Of a stretch of DNA of 64,000 nucleotides, positions 53,466-62,926 are shown piece by piece. A model generated the notes under the pieces. That model was given only the letters and a program-made list of their open reading frames with translations. It made no database searches and was not told the DNA's origin. The stretch covers positions 3,906,992-3,970,991 of the forward strand of contig NZ_CP132333.1 in assembly GCF_030758935.1 (NCBI RefSeq), read 5' to 3'. The position numbers and the translations under genes were made by a program. Numbering within the stretch: the stretch's first letter is position 1; the number at the start of each line of letters is the position of its first letter. This DNA comes from Geothrix sp. PMB-07 (GTDB taxonomy: Bacteria; Acidobacteriota; Holophagae; Holophagales; Holophagaceae).

Positions 53466-54914
53466 ATGGCCCGGCTGCGCATCCACACGGGCGAAACCCT
53501 GGACGGCTTCCTCATCGGAGAGGGTATCCATCGCGGCGGCATGGCATCGCTGTGGGCCGTGAGCCACCCCGACATTCCAGGCCCGCTCATGATGAAGGTG
53601 CCCAAGATGTCCGAGGGCGTGGATCCCGCGGCCATCGTCGGTTTCGAGATGGAGCAGATGATTCTGCCGCGCCTGTCGGGGCCCAATGTGCCGCGCTACA
53701 TCGGTCAGGGCGACTTCGGAGTTCAGCCCTACCTGGTGATGGAGCGCATTCCCAGCCCCTCGTTGCTGCCCACGCTCAGCCAGCTGCCCCTGCCCTGGCC
53801 CTCGGTCGCCGCGTTGGGGCGCAGCATCGCCACGGCCCTGGATGACCTCCATCGCCAGCATGTGGTCCATCTGGACGTGAAACCCTCCAACCTGCTGGTG
53901 CGGCCCACCGGGGAGATGGTGCTCATCGACTACGGCCTGTCGCACCACGACGAACTGCCGGATCTCATGGGCGAGGAGTTCCGCTTGCCGTACGGGACTG
54001 CGCCCTACATGGCGCCGGAGCAGGTGCTCGGCCATCGGCGCGATCCCCGCAGCGATCAGTTCGCTTTGGGCGTGCTGATGTATTTCTTCCTCACGGGCAT
54101 CCGACCCTTCGGCGATCCCCAGCGGCTCTCTGGCCTGAAACGGCGGCTCTGGCGTGATCCCATCCCGCCGCGACGCCTCCGGCCCGAGTGCCCGCCATGG
54201 CTCCAGGAAGTGATCCTGCGGTGCCTCGAAGTGCATCCTGCTTGGCGCTTCCCCACCGCGGGCCACCTGGCTCTGGCGCTGCAGCACCCGGAACAGATCA
54301 AACTCACGGCCCGGTCTGAAAAGCTAAAACAAGATCCCTTCACCACGGTGCTGCGGCGCCGTTTCGCCGACCACCAGGTGGCGGTGCCCAAGGCCAAGAC
54401 GCCCATTCGGCATGATGGCGATGCGCCCATCCTGGCGGTGGCCATCGACCTTTCGCCGGAGGCCGCACCCATCGCCGAGACGCTGCGCACCATGGTGGCG
54501 CGCATGCTCACCACCCTGCCCGGGGCGCGCGTGGCTTGCGTGAACGTGCTGAAGCAGGGCCGCATCACCCTCGACCAGACCCTCGACGACCAGGGCCGGA
54601 ACATCCACCACCAGCGACTCGTGGAACTGCGCGGCTGGGCGCTACCCCTGGAATTGGAGGAGGGACGCGTCTCCTACCACGTGCTGGAATCACCCGATCC
54701 AGCCTCCGCCATCCTGCAGTACGTGAACGTGAACCACGTGGATCATCTCGTCATGGGCGCCCGGGCCAGTTCCTTGCGCCGCTCCCTCTTGGGCAGCGTC
54801 TCCAGTCAGGTGGCCGCTCAGGCGCCCTGCACCGTGACCGTGGCCCGATCCCGTCGCTTCCGCAAAGTCGAGTTCATAGAGACCGACGATGGCGGTTCGT
54901 GGACCGTGGGTTGA
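53466..54914 (+). CDS. Ser/Thr protein kinase fused to a universal stress protein domain
   Basis: A 482-residue fusion. The kinase part (about 1-290) has K44 in MMKVPK, a non-RD loop HLDVKPSN (135-142) and DYG in place of DFG (155-157), then GTAPYMAPEQ; so it is active-looking but altered. From about 320 on there is a UspA-type domain: DAPILAVAIDLSPEA, VACVNVLKQG, then GARASSLRRSLLGSVS, close to the ATP-binding G-x2-G-x9-G-S motif. No membrane helix. Such fusions link phosphorylation to ATP or stress status. It starts three bases after the phosphatase gene. Confidence 0.9.
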   Translation: MARLRIHTGETLDGFLIGEGIHRGGMASLWAVSHPDIPGPLMMKVPKMSEGVDPAAIVGFEMEQMILPRLSGPNVPRYIGQGDFGVQPYLVMERIPSPSLLPTLSQLPLPWPSVAALGRSIATALDDLHRQHVVHLDVKPSNLLVRPTGEMVLIDYGLSHHDELPDLMGEEFRLPYGTAPYMAPEQVLGHRRDPRSDQFALGVLMYFFLTGIRPFGDPQRLSGLKRRLWRDPIPPRRLRPECPPWLQEVILRCLEVHPAWRFPTAGHLALALQHPEQIKLTARSEKLKQDPFTTVLRRRFADHQVAVPKAKTPIRHDGDAPILAVAIDLSPEAAPIAETLRTMVARMLTTLPGARVACVNVLKQGRITLDQTLDDQGRNIHHQRLVELRGWALPLELEEGRVSYHVLESPDPASAILQYVNVNHVDHLVMGARASSLRRSLLGSVSSQVAAQAPCTVTVARSRRFRKVEFIETDDGGSWTVG

Positions 54915-54925
54915 GCCGAGCAGCA

Positions 54926-54951
54926 AAAAGCCCCGGTCGCCCGGGGCTTTT
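54926..54951. terminator. Bidirectional terminator between the kinase fusion and rplQ
   Basis: AAAAGCCCCGG (54926-54936), loop TCGC, CCGGGGCTTTT (54941-54951). The stem ends in A/T on both sides, so it works in both directions. Confidence 0.9.
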
Positions 54952-54968
54952 CAAGTTGTAGCGGAAGC

Positions 54969-55361
54969 CTACTCCGCGTCCTCGGCCTTGGGTTCGGGGA
55001 GGGTGTAGTCCACGAACTCGATGAGGGCCATGTCAGCGGCATCGCCGAGGCGATGTCCCATCTTCAGGATGCGGGTGTAGCCACCGGGGCGGCTTTCGAA
55101 ACGCTTGCGGAACTCGTCGGTGAACAGCTTCTGGACGATATCCTTGTTACCGAGGCGGGCCATCGCCAGACGGCGGTTGGCGACACTGTCGGTCTTCGCG
55201 AGGGTGATGAAGGGCTCCACGTAGCTGCGGAGTTCCTTCGCCTTCACGAGGGTGGTTTCGATGCGCTCGCTCTCAATGAGAGCGGTCGCGAGGTTCTTCA
55301 TGAGGGCCTTGCGCTGGTTGGTGGTGCGGCCCAGGCGCTTGCCGGAAACGTTGTGACGCAT
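54969..55361 (-). CDS. rplQ: 50S ribosomal protein L17
   Basis: A 130-residue ribosomal protein, last gene of the alpha operon. Starts [20 protein letters not shown], the family's N-terminal signature, and contains [16 protein letters not shown] near 32-47. An acidic C-terminal tail (EPKAEDAE) extends beyond the core. It begins nine nt after the rpoA stop and is closed by the bidirectional terminator. Confidence 0.97.
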   Translation of the reverse strand: MRHNVSGKRLGRTTNQRKALMKNLATALIESERIETTLVKAKELRSYVEPFITLAKTDSVANRRLAMARLGNKDIVQKLFTDEFRKRFESRPGGYTRILKMGHRLGDAADMALIEFVDYTLPEPKAEDAE

Positions 55362-55370
55362 GGGGGCTCC

Positions 55371-56342
55371 TTACACTTCCTGCTCGAGCCGCATGCCGAG
55401 GGAGAGGCCGATACGAGCGAGCTCGTCCTTGATCTCCTGGAGCGACTTCTTGCCGAAGTTCTTGGTTTTCATCAGCTCAGCCTCGGTCCGCTGGACCAGC
55501 TCGCCGATGGTGGTGATGTTCGCGTTGCGCAGGCAGTTGTTGGCCCGCACGGAGAGTTCCAGTTCCTCGACGGATTTGCCCAGCCAGGTATTCGCGGCCT
55601 CGCTGCCGAGGGTGGCTCCGCCCATTTCCATTTCCGTGAAGTCCTCGTCCTGACGGGCGAACACCAGGAAGTGGTCGCGCAGGATGAGGGCCGCGTCGGA
55701 GACGGCTTCCTTGGGGTTGACGGCGCCGTTGGTCCACACCTGAAGCGTGAGCTTCTCATAGTCGGTGCTCTGGCCCACACGCGCCGGCTCCACGATGTAG
55801 TTCACGCGGAGAATGGGGCTGTGGTTCGCGTCCATGGGGATGAAACCGAGGCCGAGGCTCTCGTCATGGTTGCGGTCGGCGGTGACGAAACCGCGGCCCA
55901 GACGGACCACCATTTCGATCTCCAGTTCGCCTTCCTCGCCCAGGGTGGCGATGTGGATGTTGGGATCCACGACTTCCACGTTCTGGTTGCAGCGGATGGC
56001 GGCCGAAGTCACCGTGCCCTCACCCTTGGCCGAGATGGTCACCGTCTGGGGCTCGCTGCTGTGCAGCTTGAAGGGCACTTCCTTGAGGTTCAGCAGGACA
56101 TGGGTGATGTCCTCCCAGACGCCGGGAAGCGTGGTGAATTCGTGCATGACGCCCTTGATGCGGACGTTGGTGACGGCAGCGCCCTGGATGCTGCTGAGCA
56201 GCACGCGGCGGACGCTGTGCCCGACGGTCGTGGCGAAACCACGCTCGAAGGGATAGGCCACGAACTCGCCGTAGGAGTCCGTCAGAGACCCGGGGGTCAC
56301 TTCTGCGAAGCGCGGCCTCTGGAAATCGCTGAGATTCAGCAT
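55371..56342 (-). CDS. rpoA: RNA polymerase alpha subunit
   Basis: A 323-residue alpha subunit. The N-terminal dimerisation domain shows [18 protein letters not shown] near 40-57 and the C-terminal helical domain (alpha-CTD) shows [16 protein letters not shown] and [15 protein letters not shown] near 250-305. Normal length and order. Located between rpsD and rplQ as in most bacteria. Confidence 0.97.
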   Translation of the reverse strand: MLNLSDFQRPRFAEVTPGSLTDSYGEFVAYPFERGFATTVGHSVRRVLLSSIQGAAVTNVRIKGVMHEFTTLPGVWEDITHVLLNLKEVPFKLHSSEPQTVTISAKGEGTVTSAAIRCNQNVEVVDPNIHIATLGEEGELEIEMVVRLGRGFVTADRNHDESLGLGFIPMDANHSPILRVNYIVEPARVGQSTDYEKLTLQVWTNGAVNPKEAVSDAALILRDHFLVFARQDEDFTEMEMGGATLGSEAANTWLGKSVEELELSVRANNCLRNANITTIGELVQRTEAELMKTKNFGKKSLQEIKDELARIGLSLGMRLEQEV

Positions 56343-56351
56343 CCGTCCCCC

Positions 56352-56984
56352 TTACTTGGAATAGAGCTCAACGATCAGCTGCTCGTTGATGTCGAGGGTG
56401 ATGTCCTCACGGGTCGGCGCGGCAAGCACCTGGCCCTTGAAGGCGGTGGCGTCCAGGGTGAGCCACTTGGGAATGCCACGGCCGGCCGAAGTTTCGACGG
56501 AGGTCTTGACGCCGTCGTTTTCCTTGGCGCGGGCGCCCAGTTCCACCGCCTGGCCAGGCTTGACCTGGTAGGAGGGGATGTCCACCCGCTTGCCGTTGAT
56601 CTGCACGTGGCCGTGCATGACCATCTGGCGCGCGGCGGAGCGGCTGGACGCGAAGCCCAGGCGATAAACCACGTTGTCCAGGCGGCACTCGAGGAACCCG
56701 AGCAGGTTGTGGCCGGTGACGCCCTTTTTGGCGTCGGCCTTCTCGAAGTAGTGGCGGAACTGCTTTTCAAGCACACCGTAGATGCGCTTGACCTTCTGCT
56801 TCTCGCGGAGCTGCAGGGCGTAGCCCGTGGGCTTCTTGATCTTGCCCGCGCCGTGCTGGCCGGGGATCTTGCCCTTGCGGGTCTCGAACGAGCACTTCTC
56901 CTTGAAGCAGCGCTCGCCCTTCAGGTAAAGCTTCATGCCCTCGCGGCGGCAGAGGCGGCAAACGGCGTCTGTATAACGTGCCAT
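56352..56984 (-). CDS. rpsD: 30S ribosomal protein S4, zinc-binding form
   Basis: A 210-residue primary 16S-binding protein and, in many bacteria, regulator of the alpha operon. The N-terminus has a four-Cys zinc finger (CRLCRREG ... CFKEKC, about 10-34), so this is the C+ form. The S4 RNA-binding domain follows (LDNVVYRLGFASSRSAARQ). Nine nt separate it from rpoA. Confidence 0.97.
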   Translation of the reverse strand: MARYTDAVCRLCRREGMKLYLKGERCFKEKCSFETRKGKIPGQHGAGKIKKPTGYALQLREKQKVKRIYGVLEKQFRHYFEKADAKKGVTGHNLLGFLECRLDNVVYRLGFASSRSAARQMVMHGHVQINGKRVDIPSYQVKPGQAVELGARAKENDGVKTSVETSAGRGIPKWLTLDATAFKGQVLAAPTREDITLDINEQLIVELYSK

Positions 56985-56999
56985 GTCTCTCCTCCTCTC

Positions 57000-57407
57000 T
57001 TAAACCCGGCGCCGCTTGGGCGGCCGGCAGCCGTTGTGGGGGATGGGGGTGACGTCGCGGATGCTGGTCACCTGGATGCCAGCGGCGTTGAGGGCGCGGA
57101 TGGCGCTCTCACGACCGGCACCGGGGCCCTTGACGCGAACATCGACCGAGCGAACGCCCTGCTCCTTGGCGGCTTCGGCAGCGATGCCGGCGGCCACCTG
57201 GGCTGCGAAGGGCGTGCCCTTGCGGGTGCCGCGGAAGTTCTGGTTGCCGCTGGAAGCCCAGCAGAGCATGTTCCCCATCGGATCAGAGATGGAGATGATC
57301 GTGTTGTTGAAGGACGCCTGGACGTGAGCCACGCCGTGGGGAACGTTCTTCTTCTCTTTCTTCTTGACCACCTTCTTACCGGCGGTCCGGGTCTGGGTCT
57401 TGGCCAT
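57000..57407 (-). CDS. rpsK: 30S ribosomal protein S11
   Basis: A 135-residue platform protein. A basic N-terminal tail precedes the core [16 protein letters not shown] and [19 protein letters not shown]; the sequence ends RPPKRRRV as expected. Normal gene order between rpsM and rpsD. Confidence 0.97.
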   Translation of the reverse strand: MAKTQTRTAGKKVVKKKEKKNVPHGVAHVQASFNNTIISISDPMGNMLCWASSGNQNFRGTRKGTPFAAQVAAGIAAEAAKEQGVRSVDVRVKGPGAGRESAIRALNAAGIQVTSIRDVTPIPHNGCRPPKRRRV

Positions 57408-57419
57408 GTGCTCCTCGCC

Positions 57420-57788
57420 TTACTTCTTCTTGCCGGCTACGGTGCGTCGCTTGCCCTTGCGGGTGCGGGCGTTGGTGTGCGTGCGCTGGCCGCGGACGGG
57501 GAGACCCTTCCGGTGGCGCAGGCCGCGGTAGCAGCCGATATCCATGAGCCGCTTGATATCCAGAGAGATGTTCTTGCGGAGGTCGCCCTCGACCGTCTCT
57601 TCGGCGGTGATGACGCGGCGGATGCGGCCCACCTCGTCCTCGGTCAGATCGCGCACCTTGGTGCCGAAATCGACCTTGGCGCGGGTGAGGATGCTGTGCG
57701 CCTTGGCGCGCCCGATGCCGAAAATGTAGGTGAGCGCGATCTCGATGCGCTTGCCGATGGGCAGATCAATACCTGAGATGCGTGCCAT
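57420..57788 (-). CDS. rpsM: 30S ribosomal protein S13
   Basis: A 122-residue head protein contacting the P-site tRNA and L5. Starts [21 protein letters not shown] and has the conserved [20 protein letters not shown] region near 92-111, with a basic C-terminal tail ending AGKKK. First gene of the alpha operon after rpmJ. Confidence 0.97.
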   Translation of the reverse strand: MARISGIDLPIGKRIEIALTYIFGIGRAKAHSILTRAKVDFGTKVRDLTEDEVGRIRRVITAEETVEGDLRKNISLDIKRLMDIGCYRGLRHRKGLPVRGQRTHTNARTRKGKRRTVAGKKK

Positions 57789-57797
57789 CGTTTCTCC

Positions 57798-57914
57798 TTA
57801 ACCCTGACGCTGCTTGTGCTTGGGGTTCTTCTTGCAGATGATCCGGTTGATGCCTTCGCGCCGGACCACTTTGCAGTGCTCGCACAGCTTCTTGATGGAG
57901 GGCCGTACTTTCAT
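57798..57914 (-). CDS. rpmJ: 50S ribosomal protein L36, zinc-binding
   Basis: A 38-residue protein from ATG 57914, below the usual ORF cut-off. It reads [19 protein letters not shown] and then [17 protein letters not shown], with the C-x2-C...C-x4-H zinc site of the C+ form. It sits between infA and rpsM in the standard order. Confidence 0.96.
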   Translation of the reverse strand: MKVRPSIKKLCEHCKVVRREGINRIICKKNPKHKQRQG

Positions 57915-57927
57915 GGTGTCCTCTCGT

Positions 57928-58146
57928 TTACTTGAATCGGTAAATGATGCGGCCACGGGTGAGGTCGTAGGGGGTCACCTCTACGAGCACCCGGTCACCG
58001 GGAAGGATGCGGATGAAGTTCTTGCGCATCTTTCCGCTGATGTGCGCCAGCACCTGGTGTTTGTTCTCCAGTTCGACCCGGAAAACCGCGTTGGGCAAGG
58101 CCTCGACCACTGTGGCTTCGAGCTCAATGGCTTCTTCTTTGCTCAA
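57928..58146 (-). CDS. infA: Translation initiation factor IF-1
   Basis: A 72-residue OB-fold factor. Reads [19 protein letters not shown], then [18 protein letters not shown] and [14 protein letters not shown] at the end, all typical. Its start overlaps the adk stop by four bases; no map gene lies between them. Confidence 0.97.
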   Translation of the reverse strand: MSKEEAIELEATVVEALPNAVFRVELENKHQVLAHISGKMRKNFIRILPGDRVLVEVTPYDLTRGRIIYRFK

Positions 58147-58802
58147 GCTTGTTCTCCGAAGACGTGACGCAGCGATTCAAACACCAGCTCCGGTAGGCGA
58201 TTGCCATCCACGCTCCGGAAGGTCGGCCGATGCTTGTAGAAGCCCAGGAGGGGTTGGAAGGTCGAGTTGAACTCGCCCATCCGGCTCCGGAAAGCCTCAG
58301 AGGTGTCGTCAGAACGGTGCTTCAGCGGACTTCCGCACACATCGCAGACACCGGCTTGCTTGGAAGGCTTGGTCTCCAGATGGTAGATGGCGCCGCATGC
58401 GTTGTTGCTGCACAGGCGTCGGCCCACCACACGGGCTTCCAGCACTTCCTGGGGGACATCGACCAACACCACATGCCCGACCTTCATGCCTTTGGAGGAG
58501 AGGAAGTCTTCCAGGGCTTGAGCTTGCTGTAGGGTGCGGGGATAGCCGTCGAACAACACGTCAGAGGTCTCGTCCAGCAGCCGCGCGAAGACAAGGCCGT
58601 TGACGGTGTCGTCGTCCACCAGTTTTCCTTCGGCCATAATGGCTTTCGCCCTAAGGCCGATCTCCGTTCCTTTCGAAACGGCATCTCTCAGAATGTCACC
58701 GGTTGACAGGTGAGTCAAAGAGAATGTTTCCACCAGGCGCTTGGCCTGGGTTCCCTTGCCGGAGCCAGGGGCCCCGAGGAGGATGTTCGCAGTCAGACTC
58801 AT
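58143..58802 (-). CDS. adk: Adenylate kinase with zinc-type LID
   Basis: Converts AMP and ATP to two ADP, 219 residues. The P-loop is [14 protein letters not shown] (9-22); the NMP-binding site is in [12 protein letters not shown]; the LID has two Cys pairs (CSNNAC and CDVC, about 132-160), so it can hold zinc. ATG at 58802 overlaps the secY stop by four bases. Confidence 0.96.
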   Translation of the reverse strand: MSLTANILLGAPGSGKGTQAKRLVETFSLTHLSTGDILRDAVSKGTEIGLRAKAIMAEGKLVDDDTVNGLVFARLLDETSDVLFDGYPRTLQQAQALEDFLSSKGMKVGHVVLVDVPQEVLEARVVGRRLCSNNACGAIYHLETKPSKQAGVCDVCGSPLKHRSDDTSEAFRSRMGEFNSTFQPLLGFYKHRPTFRSVDGNRLPELVFESLRHVFGEQA

Positions 58803-60154
58803 GCTTCACCCTTGCGGGTGGAGCGGCCCCGGATGCGGCCCTTTTCGAGGAAACCGTCATAGCGGCGCATGACCAGCAGGCTTTCCAGCTGGGAGGCACT
58901 GTCCATGGCCACGCCCACCACGATCAGCAGGCTGGTGCCGCCGAAGTAGAAGTTGAGGCCCGGGATGGTGCGCCCAATGAGGATGGGCACCAGGGATACG
59001 GCCGCCAGGTAGAGGGCGCCGACGAAGGTCAGCTTGGACAGGATGCTGTCCATGAAGATGCTGGTTTCCTTCCCAGGGCGGATGCCCGGAATGTAGCCCC
59101 CGGACCGCTTCATGTTCTCGGCGGTCTCATCGGGATTGAAGACGATGCTGGTGTAGAAGAAGGCGAAGAAGATGACGATGCCCACGAACACCGGCGTGTA
59201 GTAGCCCAGGTGGGTCTGCGGGTTGATGTAGGAGGAGGCCTTCGCCAGCCATTCCCACTTGAAATACTGGTTGATCGTGGCCGGGAAGAAGATCACCGAG
59301 CTGGCGAAGATGACTGGCATCACGCCTGCGGTGTTCACCTTCAAAGGCATGTAGGAGCTGCGCTGACTGGACATGCCGGCTGAATCCGCACGGCGTGCGT
59401 AGTGGATGGGAATGCGCCGATAGGCGTTCTCCACCATCACCACCGCCAACAGCACCACGATCATGGCCGCGATGATGAGGATGAACAGGCCCGGAGGCGG
59501 CACGTTGGGTGCGTTCTTCAGGGACTGCGTGATCATCACCGTGAGGGTGGTGAGACCCTGCGGAAGACCCGCCACGATGCCCGCGAAGATCAGCAGTGAA
59601 ATGCCGTTGCCGATGCCCCGCTCGGTGATCTGTTCACCGATCCACATGACGAACATGGTGCCCACGGAGAGGGTGAAGGCCGCCAGGAGGCGGAACGCCG
59701 TGGGGGAAATGGAGCTGGTGACCACTTCCAGACCCGGCGAATTCTGGCTTTGGGCCAGAGACGCGATGCCCATGCCCTGGACGAAGGCCAGAAACACCGT
59801 CAGGTAGCGGGTCCACTGATTGATCTTCTGCCGGCCGGCCTCGCCTTCTTTCTTCTGGAGGTTTTCCAGATAAGGCACCACAGCCCCCATCAGCTGCAGC
59901 ACGATGCTGGCCGTGATGTATGGCGCGATGCCTAGGGCGAAGACGGAGAACTTCTTGAACGCACCACCGGAGAACAGGTCAACGACGTCGAAAAGTCCGC
60001 CGCCGCCCTTGCGCAGGGCGGCCTGGAGGTTCTCGGCGTTCACCCCGGGCACGCTGACGTGCACACCCAGCCGGTAGATGGCCAGGAGGAGCAGGGTGAA
60101 GAGGAGCCGCTTGCGCAGCTCCGGGATGGCGAAGAGGTTCCTGAGGCGGTTCAT
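58799..60154 (-). CDS. secY: Preprotein translocase subunit SecY
   Basis: Ten-helix core of the Sec channel, 451 residues. Conserved marks are the N-terminal PELRKRLLFTLLLLAIYRLG, the plug region after helix 1, FVMWIGEQITERGIGNGISLL (about 180-200) and the cytosolic GSGYIPGIRPGKETSIF-like loop (here SGGYIPGIRPGKETS near 352-366). In the usual place between rplO and adk. Confidence 0.97.
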   Translation of the reverse strand: MNRLRNLFAIPELRKRLLFTLLLLAIYRLGVHVSVPGVNAENLQAALRKGGGGLFDVVDLFSGGAFKKFSVFALGIAPYITASIVLQLMGAVVPYLENLQKKEGEAGRQKINQWTRYLTVFLAFVQGMGIASLAQSQNSPGLEVVTSSISPTAFRLLAAFTLSVGTMFVMWIGEQITERGIGNGISLLIFAGIVAGLPQGLTTLTVMITQSLKNAPNVPPPGLFILIIAAMIVVLLAVVMVENAYRRIPIHYARRADSAGMSSQRSSYMPLKVNTAGVMPVIFASSVIFFPATINQYFKWEWLAKASSYINPQTHLGYYTPVFVGIVIFFAFFYTSIVFNPDETAENMKRSGGYIPGIRPGKETSIFMDSILSKLTFVGALYLAAVSLVPILIGRTIPGLNFYFGGTSLLIVVGVAMDSASQLESLLVMRRYDGFLEKGRIRGRSTRKGEA

Positions 60155-60160
60155 CGGCCG

Positions 60161-60622
60161 TTACTCGGCAGACTTCGCAACGGGCTCCTGGATGGTGCCG
60201 CCCTTGGCCAGGATGGCTTCCCGGGCGCCCTTGGTGATGCGGTCCGCGACAACGTTCACCTTGGCAGTGAGCTCGCCGCTGGCCAGCACCACGATCTTCT
60301 CAACACGGTGGCCAACCAGCTTCTTGTCCCGCAGGGAGTCGAGGCTGACCGTCTCACCATCCTGGAAGTGGATGGAAATGAGGCTGAGGGGAATTTCCTT
60401 CGTCTCAGGGGCGAAGATGTTGGTGAAACCGCGCTTGGGCAGACGACGGACGAGGGGCATCTGGCCACCCTCGAAGCCGCGCTTGCTGCGGTAGCCGCTG
60501 CGGGACTTCTGTCCCTTTTCACCGCGGCCAGACGTTTTGCCCAGGCCTGAGCCCTTGCCGCGGCCCAGACGCTTGCGAGACTTGGTGGCGCCCTCTGCGG
60601 GGCGGAGTTCGTTGAGCTTCAT
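60161..60622 (-). CDS. rplO: 50S ribosomal protein L15
   Basis: A 153-residue 23S-binding protein. Gly/Arg/Lys-rich N-terminus (RKRLGRGKGSGLGKTSGRGEKGQ, quoted only in part) and the central GGQMPLVRRLPKRGF are diagnostic. It lies six nt before secY. Confidence 0.96.
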   Translation of the reverse strand: MKLNELRPAEGATKSRKRLGRGKGSGLGKTSGRGEKGQKSRSGYRSKRGFEGGQMPLVRRLPKRGFTNIFAPETKEIPLSLISIHFQDGETVSLDSLRDKKLVGHRVEKIVVLASGELTAKVNVVADRITKGAREAILAKGGTIQEPVAKSAE

Positions 60623-60625
60623 GAT

Positions 60626-60823
60626 CTACCCCTTCACCTTAACGTCGATGAGATGAGGGACAAGCTTGACCATCCCGTGGACGTTGGGGGTGTATTCGCA
60701 TTCGCGGGTGTCGCCGGGACGCTTCAGGCAGAGGGTCTGCATGAAGGCGCGGTGCTTGGGAGTGGTGCAGATGATGGAGCGCTTGAGGGTCAGCACCACC
60801 TGCTTGCCGAGATATTGCGACAT
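60626..60823 (-). CDS. rpmD: 50S ribosomal protein L30, divergent
   Basis: A 65-residue protein from ATG 60823 with GGAGG six bases upstream; a longer reading would overlap rpsE. The L30 pattern is present (VVLTLKRSI..., ending HGMVKLVPHLIDV), but three Cys (IICT, TLCL, RECE) stand at places usually Gly or small residues, and the middle is longer by about four residues. The family is clear from position and the HGMVKLVPHL end. Confidence 0.9.
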   Translation of the reverse strand: MSQYLGKQVVLTLKRSIICTTPKHRAFMQTLCLKRPGDTRECEYTPNVHGMVKLVPHLIDVKVKG

Positions 60824-60824
60824 G

Positions 60825-61349
60825 TTATGCCTCCGCCTGGTCAAGGCCACGGTTGGTCAGAACCGTGTAGGGATCCATGAGTTCCTTCAGGCCCTCGAAC
60901 GTGGCGCGAACCACGTTGTGGGGATTGGAGGAGCCGAGGCTCTTGGTCATCACGTTGTGGATGCCGGCAGCCTCCATGATGGCGCGGACCGCGGCGCCGG
61001 CGATGATGCCGGTGCCCTCAGGAGCGGGCTTCAGCAGCACGCTGCCGGAACCGAAGATGCCGGTCACCGGGTGCGGCAGGCTGCCGTTCGGGGTGAGGGG
61101 AACGCGGATCATGTTGCGCTTGGCGCTCTCGATGCCCTTCTTGATGGCGGAAGGAACTTCGAGGGCCTTGCCGAGACCGAAGCCGACCTTGCCGTTGCCG
61201 TCGCCCACGACCACCAGCGCGGAGAAGGAGAAGTTCTTGCCCCCCTTCACCACCTTGGTGACGCGGCCCACGTAGATGACCTGGTCCTTGAATTCCCCAG
61301 CTTCGGGGTTGCGGGATTCTTTGTTTTCTTTGAGCTCTGCAGTCGCCAT
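60825..61349 (-). CDS. rpsE: 30S ribosomal protein S5
   Basis: A 174-residue protein from ATG 61349, six bases after AGGGG; the ATG at 61355 is too close. Contains [38 protein letters not shown] and [22 protein letters not shown], all typical. Located between rplR and rpmD. Confidence 0.97.
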   Translation of the reverse strand: MATAELKENKESRNPEAGEFKDQVIYVGRVTKVVKGGKNFSFSALVVVGDGNGKVGFGLGKALEVPSAIKKGIESAKRNMIRVPLTPNGSLPHPVTGIFGSGSVLLKPAPEGTGIIAGAAVRAIMEAAGIHNVMTKSLGSSNPHNVVRATFEGLKELMDPYTVLTNRGLDQAEA

Positions 61350-61358
61350 GGTCATCCC

Positions 61359-61721
61359 CTAGAACTGGAGCCCGGCTTCGCGGGCGCTGTCAGCCAGCGC
61401 CTTGACGCGGCCGTGGTAAACGTAGCCATTGCGGTCGAACACCACGGCTGTGATGCCCTTCTCCTTCAGGCGGGCAGCGATGCTGGCACCGACGGCCTTG
61501 GCGGCCTCGATGTTCGCGCCGTTCTTGAGCGAGCTGCGGAGATCCTTCTCCAGGCTGCTGGCTGAGGCCAGGGTGATGCCCTTGGTGTCGTCCACCGCCT
61601 GCACGTAGATGCGCTTCAGGCTCTTGTAGATCGTGAGACGGGGCCGCTCGGGCGTGCCGCTCACGCGGCCGCGGATGCGGGCCTTGGTCTTGTCGCGTCG
61701 AATTTGGATATCGTTCGCCAT
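61359..61721 (-). CDS. rplR: 50S ribosomal protein L18
   Basis: A 120-residue 5S rRNA-binding protein. Reads [23 protein letters not shown] and later [23 protein letters not shown], the conserved C-terminal motif. Normal order. Confidence 0.97.
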   Translation of the reverse strand: MANDIQIRRDKTKARIRGRVSGTPERPRLTIYKSLKRIYVQAVDDTKGITLASASSLEKDLRSSLKNGANIEAAKAVGASIAARLKEKGITAVVFDRNGYVYHGRVKALADSAREAGLQF

Positions 61722-61730
61722 GGGTTCCCC

Positions 61731-62267
61731 TTACTTCCCGGTCTTGCCGGCCTTGCGGCGGATGACTTCGCCGGTGTATTGGACGCCCTTGCCCTTGTAG
61801 GGCTCGGGCTTGCGGAATTTCCGGATGTCGGCGGCAACCTGGCCCACCAGCTGCCGGTCGATGCCGGTCACGACGATGTGGGTGGTCTTTTCGACGGCCA
61901 TCTGGATGCCCGCGGGGGCCTCGTAGTTGATGGGGTGGCTGTAGCCGAGCTCGAGCTTGAGCTTGGCGCCGTCCATGGCAGCCTTGTAACCCACGCCGAC
62001 GATGTCCAGTTCCTTCTTCCAGCCTTCGGTCACGCCGGTCACGGCATTGCCGAGGAGGGCGCGGGTCAGGCCGTGGTAGGCACGGTTCTGGGGTTCGTCA
62101 TTGACACGGGAGAGGACGACGGAGTCGGCCTGCACATCCAGGGTGATCCCGGCCGGGATCGGGCAGCTGAGCTTGCCCTTGGCGCCCTCGACGACGGCCT
62201 CGGACCCGGTGACTGTGACCTTCACGCCCTTGGGCAGCGTCACGGGCTTCTTTCCGATTCGAGACAT
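61731..62267 (-). CDS. rplF: 50S ribosomal protein L6
   Basis: A 178-residue 23S-binding protein. Starts MSRIGKKPVTLPKGVKVTV and has the C-terminal EPYKGKGVQYTGEVIRRKAGKTG signature. Between rpsH and rplR, with a 48-nt spacer to rpsH that holds a small hairpin. Confidence 0.97.
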   Translation of the reverse strand: MSRIGKKPVTLPKGVKVTVTGSEAVVEGAKGKLSCPIPAGITLDVQADSVVLSRVNDEPQNRAYHGLTRALLGNAVTGVTEGWKKELDIVGVGYKAAMDGAKLKLELGYSHPINYEAPAGIQMAVEKTTHIVVTGIDRQLVGQVAADIRKFRKPEPYKGKGVQYTGEVIRRKAGKTGK

Positions 62268-62285
62268 GGTTTATTCCTTAGATGA

Positions 62286-62302
62286 GGGCGGAGGATCCGC
62301 CC
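62286..62302. other. Small hairpin between rpsH and rplF
   Basis: GGGCGGA (62286-62292), loop GGA, TCCGCCC (62296-62302). It lies in the 48-nt spacer; possible protein-binding or processing site for spc-operon control. Confidence 0.5.
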
Positions 62303-62315
62303 ATTTCAGGATGGG

Positions 62316-62711
62316 TTACCAGACGTGGGCGAGGATTTCGCCGCCGACGTTCTGCTTCTTGGCGTCCTTGCCCGTCAGGAGACCCTTGGGGGTGGACAGG
62401 ATGGCGATGCCGAGGCCCCCGTGAACTTCGGGAATCTCCTGGGCGCCGGAGTAGATGCGCAGGCCGGGGCGGGACACGCGGCGCAGGCCGTGGATCACGT
62501 TCTCCTTGTCCTTCACATACTTCAGATTGAGGATCAGGTAGCTGCGGCTCTCGTGCTCCACCTGCTTGAAGGAGTGGATGTAGCCCTCCTGCTTCAGGAT
62601 GTTGCAGAGCTGAGCCTTGATCTTCGAGGCAGGCACCACCACAGCATCGTGACCGGCCATGATGCCGTTGCGGATGCGGGTGAGATAGTCAGCGATGGGA
62701 TCGGTGTTCAT
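62316..62711 (-). CDS. rpsH: 30S ribosomal protein S8
   Basis: A 131-residue 16S-binding protein and, in E. coli, repressor of the spc operon. Starts [16 protein letters not shown] and ends [10 protein letters not shown], both typical, with [10 protein letters not shown] in the middle. Twelve nt after rpsN. Confidence 0.97.
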   Translation of the reverse strand: MNTDPIADYLTRIRNGIMAGHDAVVVPASKIKAQLCNILKQEGYIHSFKQVEHESRSYLILNLKYVKDKENVIHGLRRVSRPGLRIYSGAQEIPEVHGGLGIAILSTPKGLLTGKDAKKQNVGGEILAHVW

Positions 62712-62723
62712 GGTCCCCTCTCC

Positions 62724-62909
62724 TTACCAGCTGGACTTCTGGACGCCCGGCAGCTCGCCATTCAAGGCGAACTTGCGGAAGCACAGACGGCAGAGTTCAA
62801 ACTTGCGCATGTAGCCCCGGGGCCGGCCGCAGCACTTGCAACGATTGCGGTGCTGGGTCGAGAACTTCGGCTTGCGCGCGTCCTTGACGATTTTGGAAAT
62901 CTTGGCCAT
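62724..62909 (-). CDS. rpsN: 30S ribosomal protein S14, type Z (zinc form)
   Basis: A 61-residue short S14 from ATG 62909. Zinc ligands are CKCC and CRLC, in [21 protein letters not shown], followed by the usual [12 protein letters not shown] end. The short zinc form replaces the longer S14. Between rplE and rpsH. Confidence 0.96.
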   Translation of the reverse strand: MAKISKIVKDARKPKFSTQHRNRCKCCGRPRGYMRKFELCRLCFRKFALNGELPGVQKSSW

Positions 62910-62926
62910 CGGTATGATCTCCTTGG

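Noticed and set aside
55053-57776. Plus-strand 907-codon open frame over the ribosomal genes
   Set aside because: Antisense to rplQ, rpoA, rpsD, rpsK and rpsM, all unmistakable.
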